This document shows positions 1 through 7,406 of a stretch of DNA of 64,000 bases, piece by piece. A program made the position numbers and the translations under genes. Positions within the stretch are counted from its first letter, which is position 1; each line of letters begins with the position of its first letter. Source of the DNA: JACTMZ01 sp044359955 (GTDB lineage: Bacteria > Verrucomicrobiota > Verrucomicrobiia > Chthoniobacterales > JACTMZ01); assembly GCA_044359955.1 (NCBI GenBank), contig JBIKLF010000001.1, forward strand, positions 186,001-250,000, written 5' to 3'. Below the pieces are notes generated by a model. It ran no database searches. It worked only from the letters and a program-made list of their open reading frames with translations, and was not told the DNA's origin.

Positions 1-8
1 GCTAAGCA

Positions 9-755
9 GTGGGAGATGAATTGGACAGACCGAGTGACAAAGTGGCGTCGCCTTCCAGCGCAGGAGAAGCTCCTGCGCCGCTGGGAAGCGATCCCGCTGG
101 ATGTCGCCCAGAGCATGTCCTTCGAGCGGGAGCCGGTGGACTTGGCGAGCCTGCAGAGCCTGCTCGCCCAGATCGTACCACCCGATATCTCGATACCGCG
201 CGAGGTATTCTCTCCTACTCGCAAGTAGCTCCTTTGCTCGCCGAGCAAGTCGTCCGGCTCGAGGCGCGGATATACGCCGGTGAATTTTCCGATCGCGCTA
301 TCGATGAAAACCTTGTCGCCGATTTTCATCGCGCGATTTGCTTTGAGCTTGTTCCCGAGTGGGCGGGACGCTGGCGCTCTGTCGAGATCAGGGTCGGGAA
401 TCTCCATCCGCCGTTGCCGTCCCAAGTTCCGCTCCGCATGCGGGATTACGGCAGGGACTTGGTTGCCAGATGGCAACATGCCTCCGAGGTCACGGGCGAT
501 TTGACGTTGGAGTTTCTCGCTTTCGCCGAAGGTCGGTTTCTGTCGATTCACCCTTTTCAGGACTTCAACGGTCGGACGATCCGCCTCTTCCTGTTGGAGA
601 TCTTGCAACGCTTGGATTTGCCGCGTGTTGTTCTTGCCCCCGAGCACGCTCAGGCGCGTGACGAATACTTTCGTGCTTTGGAGGCTGCCGACCTTTCCGA
701 TTGGCGCCCCTTGATGGGCATTTGGTCCGATCGCTTCCTGCGCGCCGACGTCTGA
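9..755 (+). CDS. Fic/DOC-family AMP-transferase toxin (start uncertain)
   Basis: The Fic fold begins near RTTRYLDTARGILSYSQ (about 174) and carries the catalytic motif HPFQDFNGRTIR at residues about 180-191. This matches HPFx(D/E)GNGRxxR with Phe replacing the first Gly. Fic enzymes transfer AMP or another nucleotide moiety from ATP to target proteins. The in-frame reading from GTG at 9 gives about 55 low-complexity residues that are the shadow of the overlapping 70-residue frame, so the true start is unclear. GTG at 42 is the only other plausible upstream start before a TTG near 231. Expression may depend on translational coupling, or a frameshift may have separated toxin and antitoxin. Confidence 0.65.
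   Translation: MGDELDRPSDKVASPSSAGEAPAPLGSDPAGCRPEHVLRAGAGGLGEPAEPARPDRTTRYLDTARGILSYSQVAPLLAEQVVRLEARIYAGEFSDRAIDENLVADFHRAICFELVPEWAGRWRSVEIRVGNLHPPLPSQVPLRMRDYGRDLVARWQHASEVTGDLTLEFLAFAEGRFLSIHPFQDFNGRTIRLFLLEILQRLDLPRVVLAPEHAQARDEYFRALEAADLSDWRPLMGIWSDRFLRADV
16..228 (+). CDS. Small Fic-antitoxin-like protein (class I Fic module)
   Basis: A 70-residue product starting MNWTDRVTKWRRLP, with a GGGAG directly before the ATG. It overlaps the Fic gene in another frame. Class I Fic toxins are held inactive by a separate small antitoxin whose helix carries S/T-x3-E-G/N. Here residues about 33-38 read SMSFER, which fits except for Arg in place of Gly/Asn. That match and the position before the Fic domain suggest the antitoxin of the pair. 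The Arg could weaken inhibition, or the gene could be decaying. Alternatively the two frames were once one gene split by a frameshift. Confidence 0.5.
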   Translation: MNWTDRVTKWRRLPAQEKLLRRWEAIPLDVAQSMSFEREPVDLASLQSLLAQIVPPDISIPREVFSPTRK

Positions 756-925
756 ACACTCCGGCTCTCGGCCGGTCGAGGCTCCCGACCTCGCAGCGCT
801 GGCTTGCCTGCAGAATCGCCTCAACGAACTCGATCAAAACCTCGCCATTGAAATACGCGAATGGTGAGTGTCGTGAAACTCATTAAGTCTTTCGGAACAG
901 AGATCGGCCGCTTATCTAGACACGC

Positions 926-1534
926 GTGAAGCTGCCCAATGCGGAAAACGCTCTCGTCGAAGAGGTGAAACTTTTGGGTTACCTGCTCAATCCCGATCAT
1001 CCGCATGGCATGCACAAAGCGCGCTTTTTGGGCCGGTTTGGTTTCAGCTCGGACAACTTGGCCGCCGCGCGCAGTGCGCTATTGAAGCACGGTCGCTCGT
1101 ACGACGTCGCGCGGGTGGTGCAGACGGGATACGGTCCGCGCTACGCAGTTGAAGGTGTTCTCGAAACACCAGACCAACGGAATCCCTATGTGAGGACCGT
1201 CTGGCAAATGGACAGCCGAGTCTGCGAGACGGGTCGCTGCAGCGACCAACTGATACGGCGAAGTTGCGCCCCGCCTGATCACGGCTTATCCTTTGAACGA
1301 GTGAACATTCACGAACACGATTGTGTGGTCCTGACCGCTGATCTTCCGGCCGATGGCTTGGAAGCCGGCGATGTCGGCACCGTTGTGCACATCCATCGCG
1401 ATGGCGAAGCCTATGAAGTCGAGTTCATGACGCTCGCGGGCAACACCCTCGCCGTCGCCACGGTTTTGGCCAGTCAATGCCGCCCGGTCAGCAAACGCGA
1501 TGTGTCGCACGTCCGCGAGTTAGTCGCGGCTTAG
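926..1534 (+). CDS. DUF6883 and DUF4926 proteins fused by a 43-bp insertion
   Basis: Residues about 1-96 (from KLPNAENALVEE to VWQMD) match the DUF6883 pattern. Residues about 130-190 (DCVVLTADLPADGLEAGD onward) match DUF4926. Between them the frame reads through a 43-bp palindromic element at 1214-1256. If the element is removed, VWQMD continues as GEVAPRLITAYPLNE and stops at the TGA at 1304-1306. A GTG at about 1302 would then start DUF4926, as two overlapping genes. The insertion therefore truncates the DUF6883 end and creates an in-frame chimera. GTG at 926 is the likely start. Both families occur next to toxin-antitoxin-like genes but have no established reaction. Whether the fusion folds is unknown. 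Confidence 0.7.
   Translation: MKLPNAENALVEEVKLLGYLLNPDHPHGMHKARFLGRFGFSSDNLAAARSALLKHGRSYDVARVVQTGYGPRYAVEGVLETPDQRNPYVRTVWQMDSRVCETGRCSDQLIRRSCAPPDHGLSFERVNIHEHDCVVLTADLPADGLEAGDVGTVVHIHRDGEAYEVEFMTLAGNTLAVATVLASQCRPVSKRDVSHVRELVAA
1214..1256 (-). repeat. 43-bp palindromic insertion element, copy 1
   Basis: Written on the plus strand it begins AGCCGAGTC and ends AACTGATAC. It contains the hairpin GGTCGC-TGCA-GCGACC and the smaller dyad GTCT-GCG-AGAC. The last 42 bases are matched by the copy at 20751-20793, in opposite orientation, except for the 4-base loop and one transition. Both copies interrupt an otherwise intact reading frame. Confidence 0.85.
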
Positions 1535-1979
1535 CCCCGCGCTCTCCGTGCCTCCGTGAGATTCCTCTGCTTCGACTGCAAACTGCCACCTGTCCACTGA
1601 ACACTCCGCCCTCGGCGGTTTCAGAATCTGGCGATCGAGATCCGGAAGTGGTGACTTAAGGAGTTTTAAACAGAAGGCAACGAAGCGAACGAAGAGATGC
1701 GCAGCCTATTGGTTCCGACTCTGGGTCCTGTTTGCTTTTTTCGCTCTCGTCACCCGCCACAAGCCACTCGTCACAGGTCGCCGCGGCGACCAAGGCATGC
1801 CCATCGGTGATCCGATCGATGAAAAGATTTTGGAGTGAATCGCTCCAAGCCCCACGCTCTGAACCGTTTGCCGGCAGCCGTATGCCTGATGCGGCCGCCC
1901 CGCGGCCTTATGACTCACAAAGTTCTCTGCAGGGCTGGTCAGTGGGGTCTCGATTCCCTAAAACTACGCTACACACCCC
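1535..1979. other. Intergenic stretch with two short repeats, no gene seen
   Basis: No convincing reading frame. Positions 1666-1696 hold a copy of the dispersed repeat related to AACAGAAGGTAACGAAGG, also found at 17505, 56174, 56619 and 59123. Positions 1776-1791 hold a perfect 16-base palindrome GGTCGCCGCGGCGACC followed by AA, the same stem as the 43-bp element and probably a decayed relative. Confidence 0.6.
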
Positions 1980-2717
1980 ATGAAGCCCGACGACATCATC
2001 TCTTACAGCGAACTTGTGGCTGAGGAGAAGGCCAACCTCCAGAAGGGGATGAATTTCGGGATTGGAAAGAAGTATTCGGTGTTCCTCATGTCCGTCCGCC
2101 CCGGAGCTCCGTATCGCGATGAGATCGATCCGGCGACGGGTTGCATCATCTATGAGGGCCATGATGCGCCGAAGAAGGCCGGCGTGGATCCCAAGGCGAT
2201 CGATCAGCCACTCACCACACCGGCCGGAAGATGGACAGAAAACGGCAAGTTTTTCCGAGCGGCCGTGGACTACAAGAGTGGGTTACTGAAAGAACCGCAC
2301 CTCATCCGTATCTACGAAAAGATTCAGGCTGGCACTTGGTGCTACAAGGGTGTTTTCGAGCTGGTCGATGCAAAAGTCGTCTCGGACGGCAAGCGCAAGG
2401 TCTTCCGCTACGAATTGCACCCAGTCCAGAAAACGGTCTTCAGCGGCCGCGTTGAGGTGCCGGTGACCCGCCTCATCCCGAGCGAAGTGAAACGGGCGGT
2501 TTGGAAGCGGGATGGGGGACGTTGCGTTGAGTGCGGCGCCAACCACAATCTGCACTACGACCACGACATTCCTTTCTCCCGCGGCGGCAGCAGCATTGTT
2601 GCCGAAAATGTCCGCCTACTTTGTGCCCGGCACAATCTTTCCAAGTCCGACAAAATCATGTCTGCCGCGATCCTTGCTCACTTGGGATTCGGCGGGAGTC
2701 TACAGTTTTACAACTGA
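1980..2717 (+). CDS. SRA(YDG)-HNH modification-dependent endonuclease
   Basis: A 245-residue protein. Residues about 25-155 show SRA/YDG features: IYEGHDAP, LTTPAGRWTENGKF, HLIRIYEKI, GTWCYKGVFEL, GKRKVFRYELHPV. This domain flips and recognises modified cytosine in DNA. Residues about 176-225 form an HNH nuclease (RCVECG, HYDHDIPFSRGG, CARHNLSKSDK) with two Cys pairs or Cys/His ligands for a structural zinc. This SRA-HNH order is that of type IV-like enzymes that cut 5-methyl- or hydroxymethylcytosine DNA. No methyltransferase partner sits beside it, as expected. ATG at 1980 gives a complete domain. It probably protects against phages with modified DNA. Confidence 0.82.
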   Translation: MKPDDIISYSELVAEEKANLQKGMNFGIGKKYSVFLMSVRPGAPYRDEIDPATGCIIYEGHDAPKKAGVDPKAIDQPLTTPAGRWTENGKFFRAAVDYKSGLLKEPHLIRIYEKIQAGTWCYKGVFELVDAKVVSDGKRKVFRYELHPVQKTVFSGRVEVPVTRLIPSEVKRAVWKRDGGRCVECGANHNLHYDHDIPFSRGGSSIVAENVRLLCARHNLSKSDKIMSAAILAHLGFGGSLQFYN

Positions 2718-2795
2718 TAGCATGGAGGCACGCCTACAAGACGCAGGCACCACGGGCTGCGGCAATATCGTGAAAGATGACGACGGTGAAATGCG

Positions 2796-3128
2796 ATGAG
2801 TAAGAGGGTCAAACTTTTCTCTCAAGAGCAGTCCACCATGGTGTCTACGTGGACGACCGAAATAATTTGTAGGGCTGCGCGTGGTGGGGCTTGCACGCTC
2901 GAGACAAATGTCAGCGGTCCCGACTTGGACGAAGATCAGGACGACTACTTCGAGTTTTGTTCGGAGCCTATCAAAACAAAGCAGGACTTTTTGTCTGCGT
3001 GGCACGAGTGCTGCGATCTGATGTCGATTGATGCCGAGGTTGACGGTGAGGTGATTGCGAATCTGGAAACTATCTGCCCTCAAGTGGCTAAGGAGTTACG
3101 CGCAAGCTGTGCTAAGGAAGGGCTCTAA
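2796..3128 (+). CDS. Conserved-looking hypothetical protein, 110 aa
   Basis: An acidic, cytoplasmic-looking protein with a DLDEDQDDYFEF stretch near residues 44-55 and no signal peptide or membrane segment. It starts 78 bases after the SRA-HNH nuclease on the same strand, so the two may be co-transcribed. I do not recognise the family. Codon use is ordinary, and the opposite-strand frame here is a shadow. Confidence 0.5.
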   Translation: MSKRVKLFSQEQSTMVSTWTTEIICRAARGGACTLETNVSGPDLDEDQDDYFEFCSEPIKTKQDFLSAWHECCDLMSIDAEVDGEVIANLETICPQVAKELRASCAKEGL

Positions 3129-3290
3129 AACTAAAAACAGATGAAGCTTAGCGCCGAAATAAGGATGAAACCCGCCTTTGTTGCCACCTACCTGAATTCA
3201 GACAGCCGCGCTGATTTGATGTCGAGTTGCCCACGTCTGCTGATAGATGCATGGATTCTCCTCTAGCTGCTTAAAAAGAAATTCACACCT

Positions 3291-5633
3291 ATGGACCAAG
3301 CCCAACTTAACTGGATCACCAACTTCATCTGGGGCATTGCTGACGACACCCTGCGCGACGTCTTCGTGCGCGGCAAATACCGGGATGTGATCTTGCCGAT
3401 GACCGTCCTCCGTCGTCTCGACGCCGTGCTGGAGCCCACCAAAGCCGCCGTGCTCGAAATGAAGGCCGCGCTGGACAAAGAAAAGATCACCAACCAGGAC
3501 GATGCCCTGCGCTCCGCCTCCGGCGAGGCCTTTTACAACACGTCACCTTTCCTCCTGCGCGACCTCAAGTCTCGCAAGACACAGCAGACGCTCAAGGACG
3601 ACTTCATGGCCTACCTCGACGGCTTCTCGCCGAACGTGCAGGACATTCTGAAAAACTTCGAATTTCGCAATCAAATCCCCCGGCTCTCCGAGTCCGACGG
3701 CCTCGGCCAGCTTATCGAGAAGTTCCTCGACAAGGACATCAACCTCAGCCCCCGCGCCGTGGGCGAGCTACCCGGCCTCGACAACCACAGCATGGGCACC
3801 GTCTTCGAGGACCTCGTGCGTATGTTCAATGAGGACAACAACGAGGAAGCCGGCCAGCACTGGACGCCGCGCGATGCCGTCAAGCTCATGGCCAGCCTTA
3901 TGTTCCTACCCGTGGCCGACAAGATCGAGTCCGGCACCTACCTGCTTTACGACTGCGCCTGCGGAACCGGCGGCATGCTCACCGTCGCCGAGGAAACCCT
4001 CCAGCACATCGCCACCGCGCACGGCAAGCAGGTCGCCACCCATCTTTACGGGCAGGAGATCAACGCCGAAACCTATGCCATCTGCAAAGCTGACCTCCTG
4101 CTCAAAGGCGACGGCGATGCGGCGGACAACATCGTCGGCGGCCCTGCCTTCTCCACCTTGTCGAACGACCAGTTTCGCTCCCGCAGCTTCGACTTCATGC
4201 TCGCCAATCCGCCCTACGGCAAGAGCTGGAAAAGCGACTTGGAGCGCATGAGCGGCGACGGCGGCAAAAAGGGCGTTAAAGACCCTCGCTTTGTGATCGA
4301 GCACGCCGGCGATCCCGAGTTCTCCCTCATCACCCGCAGCAGCGACGGCCAGATGCTCTTTCTGGCCAACATGCTCAGCAAGATGAAGCACGACACCCCG
4401 CTCGGCAGCCGCATCGCGGAGATTCACAACGGCTCCTCTCTTTTCACCGGCGACGCCGGGCAGGGCGAGAGCAACATCCGCCGCTGGGTCATCGAGAGCG
4501 ACTGGCTGGAGGCCATCGTCGCCCTGCCGCTGAACATGTTCTACAACACCGGCATCGCCACCTACGTCTGGGTGCTCACCAACCGCAAGGCCGAGCACCG
4601 GAAGGGCAAGGTCCAGCTTATCGACGCGACCAACTGGTTCCGGCCCCTGCGCAAGAACATGGGCAAAAAGAACTGTGAACTCGCCCCCGAGGACATCCAG
4701 CGCATCTGCGACACCTTCCTCGCCTTCGAGGAAACGTCGCAGTCGAAAATCTTCCCCAATGCCGCCTTCGGTTACTGGAAAGTGAAGGTCGAGCGCCCGC
4801 TCCGCCTCCACAGCCAGCTCACCCGCGCCCGCATCGAGCCCCTGCGCTTCGCCTCCGGCGATGAGGACATCCGCGCCGCGCTTTACGCCGAGCTCGGCGA
4901 CGCCCTCTTCACCGATCCCGCCTCCGTCCGCCAGCAACTAGAGAAACTCGTCAACGATTGGGGTAAAGCCGACAGCGACGGCGACGAGGACGAGGAAGGC
5001 GAAGCTGACACGCCGAAAAAGACCCTTTCCGACAAAAAGAAAAAGAAGCTCCTCAGCGAAGCCACCTGGAAGCGCGACGCCATGCTTCTTGATGTCGCGA
5101 ACCAGCTCCGCAAGACCCTCGGGGATGGCCTCTTTGAGGACCACAACGTCTTTCTGGAAAAAGTCGAAGCCGCGCTCAAGAAACTCAACCTCAAACCCAG
5201 CGCCGCCGAACTCAAGCTCATCGTGGGCGCGGTCAGTTGGCGCGTGGAAGATGCGCCCCGCGTCATCAAGAAAATCCACAAACCCGGCAAAACCCAGCCC
5301 GACTCGTTGCGCGGCTTGTTCGAGGCCAAGATCGACGGCAAGACCTGCGTCGTCGAATACGAACCCGACAGCGAACTGCGCGACTTCGAACAAATCCCGC
5401 TGCTGGAGGAGGGCGGCATCGAAGCCTTCATCCGCCGCGAAGTCCTGCCCTACACACCGGACGCGTGGCTCGTCGAGGCCGACACCAAGATCGGCTACGA
5501 AGTCAGCTTCACCCGCCACTTCTACCAGCCGCCCCAGCTCCGCACCCTCGGCCAGATCAGCGCCGATATCCTCGCGCTGGAGCAGGAGACCGAAGGCCTG
5601 CTCCACGAAATCACGAAAGGAGCCACGGCATGA
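3291..5633 (+). CDS. hsdM: Type I restriction-modification DNA methyltransferase subunit HsdM
   Basis: 780 residues. It carries an N-terminal helical HsdM domain, the SAM-binding motif DCACGTGGML at about residue 222, and the N6-adenine catalytic motif ANPPYGKSW at about 304-312. It methylates adenine in the bipartite site chosen by HsdS and is part of the M2S and R2M2S complexes. The protein is longer than a typical HsdM (about 500 residues). Beyond residue 550 comes an acidic run (DSDGDEDEEGEAD), a lysine-rich stretch and a C-terminal domain of about 200 residues, as in long HsdM variants. Its stop overlaps the hsdS start (ATGA), giving translational coupling. Confidence 0.93.
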   Translation: MDQAQLNWITNFIWGIADDTLRDVFVRGKYRDVILPMTVLRRLDAVLEPTKAAVLEMKAALDKEKITNQDDALRSASGEAFYNTSPFLLRDLKSRKTQQTLKDDFMAYLDGFSPNVQDILKNFEFRNQIPRLSESDGLGQLIEKFLDKDINLSPRAVGELPGLDNHSMGTVFEDLVRMFNEDNNEEAGQHWTPRDAVKLMASLMFLPVADKIESGTYLLYDCACGTGGMLTVAEETLQHIATAHGKQVATHLYGQEINAETYAICKADLLLKGDGDAADNIVGGPAFSTLSNDQFRSRSFDFMLANPPYGKSWKSDLERMSGDGGKKGVKDPRFVIEHAGDPEFSLITRSSDGQMLFLANMLSKMKHDTPLGSRIAEIHNGSSLFTGDAGQGESNIRRWVIESDWLEAIVALPLNMFYNTGIATYVWVLTNRKAEHRKGKVQLIDATNWFRPLRKNMGKKNCELAPEDIQRICDTFLAFEETSQSKIFPNAAFGYWKVKVERPLRLHSQLTRARIEPLRFASGDEDIRAALYAELGDALFTDPASVRQQLEKLVNDWGKADSDGDEDEEGEADTPKKTLSDKKKKKLLSEATWKRDAMLLDVANQLRKTLGDGLFEDHNVFLEKVEAALKKLNLKPSAAELKLIVGAVSWRVEDAPRVIKKIHKPGKTQPDSLRGLFEAKIDGKTCVVEYEPDSELRDFEQIPLLEEGGIEAFIRREVLPYTPDAWLVEADTKIGYEVSFTRHFYQPPQLRTLGQISADILALEQETEGLLHEITKGATA

Positions 5634-7039
5634 TCGAGGGACTCAAGCCGTATGCGGAATACAAGGAGTCGGGGCAGAAATGGCTCGGCGGCGTTCCTGC
5701 CCATTGGGATCTAAAGCTCGGACATGCTGCGTTCGCGAAGCGAAAGGAACCCAACCGTGGGATGAAGGAGAAAATCGTTCTCTCGCTCAGCTACGGGCGC
5801 ATCAAGGTGAAGGCGGCCGACAAGCAGCACGGATTGGTTCCCGAGTCCTACGAGACGTATCAAGTCGTCAACGAGGGCAACGTCATTATCCGAGGAACTG
5901 ACCTTCAGAACGACCACACCAGCCTGCGCATTGGTCTGTCGCGCAATCGTGGAATCATCTCGTCTGCCTATCTCTGCCTTGAAGCCCAGCCAGTGGTCAC
6001 GCCCGACTACGGCTATCAAATCCTGAACGTCTTCGATCTCACGAAGGCGATCTATCGTTACGGCTCTGGCCTCCGCCAGAATCTCGACCACGGCGAAATC
6101 AAACGCCTTCCGATTTTCCTCCCACCGCCCGACGAACAAGCGGCCATCGTGCGGTTTCTGGACCATGCGAACCGGAAGATCGACAGCTTCATCCGTGCCA
6201 AGCGGAAGCTGATTGGGCTGCTGAACGAGCAGAAGCAGGCCATCATCCACCGCGCCGTCACCCGCGGCCTCCACCCCGACGTCCCCCTCAAGCCCTCTGG
6301 CATCCCCTGGCTCGGCGACATTCCGAAGCATTGGGAGGTGAAGCGATTGCGACATGCGTGTGAAATGCGAGTGAGCAACGTCGATAAACACACAAAACAG
6401 GGCGAAACTCCTGTGCGTCTGTGCAACTACGTTGAGGTCTATAAGAACGAGCGTATAAGCGAATCGACCCGTTTCATGGCCGCTACGGCAAATCAGGATG
6501 AGTGCGTTCGATTCAGGCTTCGCAAGGGCGATGTGCTGATCACGAAGGACTCTGAGGAGTGGAACGACATCGGCGTGCCAGCGCTTGTGGAGTATGAAGC
6601 CCCGGACTTGGTTTGCGGATACCACCTCGCACTTTTACGTCCGCGCCCTGGCTTACTCGGGAGTTTTCTTCATCGGGCGCTCGATAGTCGCTTCATCGCG
6701 ACGCAGTTCCATGTGGAGGCCAATGGTGTTACCCGCTATGGCCTTTCTCAAGGGGCGATTCTTGGTGTCTCGATCCCAATACCTCCGCCTATTGAACAGC
6801 AGAACATCGTCAATTATTTGGATGCGCAGTTGGCTGCCCGCGACACCACCATCGCCCGCACCGAGCGAGAAATCGCGCTGATGCAGGAATACCGGACGCG
6901 CCTGACCGCCGACCTCGTGACGGGCAAGCTGGACGTGCGCGAAGCCGCCGCCCAACTCCCCGCCCCACCCGCCGATCCCGCCGCCGAGGAGAATCTGGGG
7001 GAGCTTCTGGAAGAGCCTGAAGCGGAGGAAGAGGAGTGA
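5630..7039 (+). CDS. hsdS: Type I restriction-modification specificity subunit HsdS
   Basis: 469 residues with two target-recognition domains, each opened by the typical entry (WLGGVPAHWDLK near residue 18, IPWLGDIPKHWEVKRL near 225) and closed by a conserved helical spacer. The spacers are PPPDEQAAIVRFLDH with NRKIDSFIRAKRKLIGLL, and PPPIEQQNIVNYLD. It reads the two half-sites of the asymmetric recognition sequence and bridges two HsdM copies. The C-terminal tail is Ala/Pro/Glu-rich. ATG at 5630 is chosen because it overlaps the hsdM stop and begins the first domain; the longer upstream frame is a shadow of hsdM. Confidence 0.92.
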   Translation: MIEGLKPYAEYKESGQKWLGGVPAHWDLKLGHAAFAKRKEPNRGMKEKIVLSLSYGRIKVKAADKQHGLVPESYETYQVVNEGNVIIRGTDLQNDHTSLRIGLSRNRGIISSAYLCLEAQPVVTPDYGYQILNVFDLTKAIYRYGSGLRQNLDHGEIKRLPIFLPPPDEQAAIVRFLDHANRKIDSFIRAKRKLIGLLNEQKQAIIHRAVTRGLHPDVPLKPSGIPWLGDIPKHWEVKRLRHACEMRVSNVDKHTKQGETPVRLCNYVEVYKNERISESTRFMAATANQDECVRFRLRKGDVLITKDSEEWNDIGVPALVEYEAPDLVCGYHLALLRPRPGLLGSFLHRALDSRFIATQFHVEANGVTRYGLSQGAILGVSIPIPPPIEQQNIVNYLDAQLAARDTTIARTEREIALMQEYRTRLTADLVTGKLDVREAAAQLPAPPADPAAEENLGELLEEPEAEEEE

Positions 7040-7045
7040 GGGAAA

Positions 7046-7068
7046 AAACTTCCCAAAATGGGAAGTTT
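7046..7068. promoter_or_regulatory. Perfect inverted repeat before higB (operator or terminator)
   Basis: AAACTTCCC-AAAAT-GGGAAGTTT, nine perfect base pairs, lies 7 bases after the hsdS stop and 31 before higB. The stem is AT-flanked and not followed by a T run, which favours an autoregulatory operator for the HigA-type repressor over a terminator. Which role it has cannot be decided from sequence. Confidence 0.5.
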
Positions 7069-7098
7069 AACTTGTCATTGATCCAGCTTTAGGGAACT

Positions 7099-7392
7099 AT
7101 GCATATCATCAGTCGCAAGCCACTGCGCGAGTTCTCGGAGAAGCACCCTCCGGCAAAGACACCACTGGACAGCTGGTTCGCAGAAGTGAACCGGGCCAAG
7201 TGGTCCAGCTTTGCCGACATCAGGGCCGCCTACGGGAGCGCGGATGTGGTGGCAGGCAACCGGGTGATCTTCAACATTGGCGGGAACAAATACCGGCTGG
7301 TGGTGAAGGTGGCCTACAAGTGCGGGAAGGTCTTTGTCCGCTTTGTGGGAACCCATGCAGAATACGACAAGATAGACGCCAAGACCATTTGA
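7099..7392 (+). CDS. higB: HigB-family toxin (mRNA interferase)
   Basis: 97 residues of HigB/RelE-like type: MHIISRKPLREFSEKHP, then W(S)SFADIRAAYGSADVV, VIFNIGGNKYRLVVKV and VFVRFVGTHAEYDKI, the usual core strands and C-terminal strand of the family. Such toxins cut mRNA on the ribosome. The gene precedes its antitoxin by 14 bases, the reversed order typical of hig modules. It sits between hsdS and hsdR, on their strand. Confidence 0.88.
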   Translation: MHIISRKPLREFSEKHPPAKTPLDSWFAEVNRAKWSSFADIRAAYGSADVVAGNRVIFNIGGNKYRLVVKVAYKCGKVFVRFVGTHAEYDKIDAKTI

Positions 7393-7406
7393 GAAAGGAC
7401 ACAACC

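Noticed and set aside
756..925. Short coding-like stretch (APDLAALACLQNRLNELDQ) after the Fic gene
   Set aside because: It reads like a protein tail but has no start codon and only about 50 codons; too little to call, possibly a remnant.
3906..4937. 343-codon open frame on the minus strand
   Set aside because: Antisense shadow of hsdM; its Gly/Val/Ala-rich composition follows from high third-position GC of the real gene, and hsdM has clear motifs.
5237..5629. N-terminal extension of HsdS by 131 codons
   Set aside because: Arg-rich shadow of the hsdM 3' end; ATG at 5630 overlaps the hsdM stop and starts the first recognition domain.
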